In this document: positions 5,360 to 6,611 of the stretch, piece by piece
Layout of the letters: every line of letters begins with the position of its first letter
Position numbering within the stretch: the stretch's first letter is position 1
Source of the DNA: Actinomycetota bacterium
Lineage (GTDB): Bacteria; Actinomycetota; Acidimicrobiia; IMCC26256; PALSA-610
Direction: 5' to 3'
DNA length: 6,611 nt
Assembly (NCBI GenBank): GCA_030839005.1
Contig: JAUZEM010000100.1
Location: forward strand, 1-6,611
The notes under the pieces: model-generated
What the model saw: the letters and a program-made list of their open reading frames with translations, nothing else
Told to the model about the DNA's origin: nothing
Databases searched by the model: none
Position numbers and translations under genes: made by a program

Positions 5360-6611
5360 GTGCGAACAATCGATCGTGCGCCGCTATCGGATGCAGAGCT
5401 GGCACGTCTCGATGCGTACTGGCGGGCGGCGAACTACCTCACCGTGGGCCAGATCTATCTCCTGGACAACGCGTTGCTGCGACGCCGGCTCGTGCCGGCC
5501 GATGTGAAGCCGAGGCTGCTGGGTCACTGGGGGACGAGCCCCGGACTCAACATGATCTATGCGCACCTCGATCGGGTGATCGCGCGGGACGACCTCGACT
5601 GCATCTACGTGATCGGTCCCGGACACGGTGGTCCGGCGATCCTGGCGAACACATGGCTCGAGGGGAGCTACACCGACACTTATCCCACGATCACGCGCGA
5701 CGCGGCGGGCATGCAGCGGTTGTTCCGCCAGTTCTCGTTCCCGGGTGGCGTGCCGAGCCACGTCGCGCCGGAGACCCCGGGTTCGATTCACGAGGGCGGG
5801 GAGCTCGGCTATTCGCTGAGCCACGCGTTCGGCGCGGCGTTCGACAACCCCGACCTCGTCGTGGCGTGCGTGGTCGGCGACGGTGAAGCCGAGACCGGGC
5901 CGCTGGCAACGAGCTGGCACTCGAACAAGTTCCTCGATCCGGCCGGCGACGGAGCCGTTCTCCCGATCCTGCATTTGAACGGCTACAAGATCGCGAACCC
6001 CACGGTTCTCGCGCGCATCCCCGAAGCCGAGCTCACCGATCTGCTGGTCGGCTGTGGGTGGGAGCCGTATCTCGTCGGCGGCGAAGATCCGGCAGTCGTG
6101 CACCAGCAGCTCGCCGCGACGCTCGACCACGCGGTCGCGGAGATCCGCGCCATCCAACATCGCGCCCGCGCCGGCCGCGACCGGACACCGGCCCGCTGGC
6201 CGATGATCGTGCTGCGCACGCCCAAGGGCTGGACCGGCCCGAAGGAGGTCGACGGCTTGCCGGTCGAGGGGACGTGGCGCGCGCACCAGGTACCGCTGAC
6301 CGATGTGCGCGAGAAACCCGACCACCTTGCCCTGCTCGAAGAATGGATGCGTTCGTACCGCCCGGACGAGCTGTTCGACGACGCCGGCCGGCCGCGCGCC
6401 GACATCGTCGAGTGGTTGCCGTGCGCCGATCGGCGCATGGGAGCCAATCCGCACGCGAACGGTGGGTTGCTGCTACGGGACCTCACGCTGCCCGACTTCC
6501 GCGATCACGCCGTGCGCGTCACGAGTCCGGGTGAGCCGGTCGCGGAGGCAACGCGCGCGCTCGGCGAGTATCTGCGCGACGTCTTCCGCCTGAACGCCGG
6601 CGCGCGCGACT
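5360..6611 (+). CDS. xfp: Phosphoketolase (XFP family), N-terminal 417 codons, cut by window edge
   Basis: This thiamine-diphosphate enzyme splits xylulose 5-phosphate, and in many members fructose 6-phosphate, with inorganic phosphate to give acetyl phosphate plus glyceraldehyde 3-phosphate or erythrose 4-phosphate. The frame runs open to the window edge. The sequence aligns throughout with the known family: YWRAANYLTVGQIYL (20-34), GHWGTSPGLN with His56, GPGHGGPA with His89, SHVAPETPGSIHEGGELGYS with His134, the cofactor motif GDGEAETGPLATSW (173-186) continuing to HLNGYKIANP with Asn207, RTPKGWTGPKEVDG (286-299), RAHQVPL with His309, and MGANPHANGG further on. The four histidines match conserved active-site positions of bifidobacterial phosphoketolase. 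Full-length members have about 800 residues, so roughly half is here and the C-terminal domains lie outside. The protein is cytoplasmic. The gene is divergent from the secreted-protein operon. Whether it prefers pentose or hexose phosphate cannot be read from the sequence. Confidence 0.96.
   Translation, partial: MRTIDRAPLSDAELARLDAYWRAANYLTVGQIYLLDNALLRRRLVPADVKPRLLGHWGTSPGLNMIYAHLDRVIARDDLDCIYVIGPGHGGPAILANTWLEGSYTDTYPTITRDAAGMQRLFRQFSFPGGVPSHVAPETPGSIHEGGELGYSLSHAFGAAFDNPDLVVACVVGDGEAETGPLATSWHSNKFLDPAGDGAVLPILHLNGYKIANPTVLARIPEAELTDLLVGCGWEPYLVGGEDPAVVHQQLAATLDHAVAEIRAIQHRARAGRDRTPARWPMIVLRTPKGWTGPKEVDGLPVEGTWRAHQVPLTDVREKPDHLALLEEWMRSYRPDELFDDAGRPRADIVEWLPCADRRMGANPHANGGLLLRDLTLPDFRDHAVRVTSPGEPVAEATRALGEYLRDVFRLNAGARD

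Noticed and set aside
5384..6454. Minus-strand frame of 356 codons
   Set aside because: It lies wholly antisense to the phosphoketolase, whose family motifs are unambiguous along this whole stretch.

Overview
The window is strongly GC-rich, tightly packed bacterial DNA. Frequent GTG starts, a lipobox-bearing lipoprotein, and a secreted repeat protein of a type I associate with GC-rich actinobacteria suggest an actinobacterium, possibly in or near the Acidimicrobiia. The phylum-level guess is an inference; the finer placement is only a guess.

Left part, + strand (1-1966). The window opens inside the last 72 codons of a YdjC/ChbG/HpnK-type carbohydrate deacetylase. Its stop codon overlaps (ATGA) the start of a 391-residue GT-B-like glycosyltransferase, so the two are probably translationally coupled and act in making or modifying a glycan or glycolipid. 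After a 79-bp gap with a good ribosome binding site comes an unrecognised 164-residue helical protein with a very acidic tail. Its 3' end overlaps the convergent hydrolase gene by 44 bp.

Middle part, - strand (1923-5108). Three closely spaced genes are probably one operon, read right to left. The first encodes a secreted seven-repeat protein that I interpret as a seven-bladed beta-propeller with a split closing blade. The second encodes a secreted SGNH-fold lipoprotein, and the third a cytoplasmic alpha/beta-hydrolase. A promoter with a perfect TTGACA box, a 17-bp spacer and a short leader lies in front of the repeat gene. The first two products are exported, so the operon looks largely surface-directed.

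Right part, + strand (5360 to the window edge). The first 417 codons of a phosphoketolase (XFP) gene are transcribed divergently from the operon. It has a near-perfect Shine-Dalgarno and a GTG start. Motifs matching the characterised bifidobacterial enzymes are all present in this half. The 251-bp divergent intergenic region also carries a short 9-bp direct repeat and a possible 31-codon leader ORF.

The least conventional element is the seven-repeat secreted protein, which has a rigid conserved scaffold and variable loops. I see no RNA genes, insertion sequences, CRISPR arrays or convincing rho-independent terminators.
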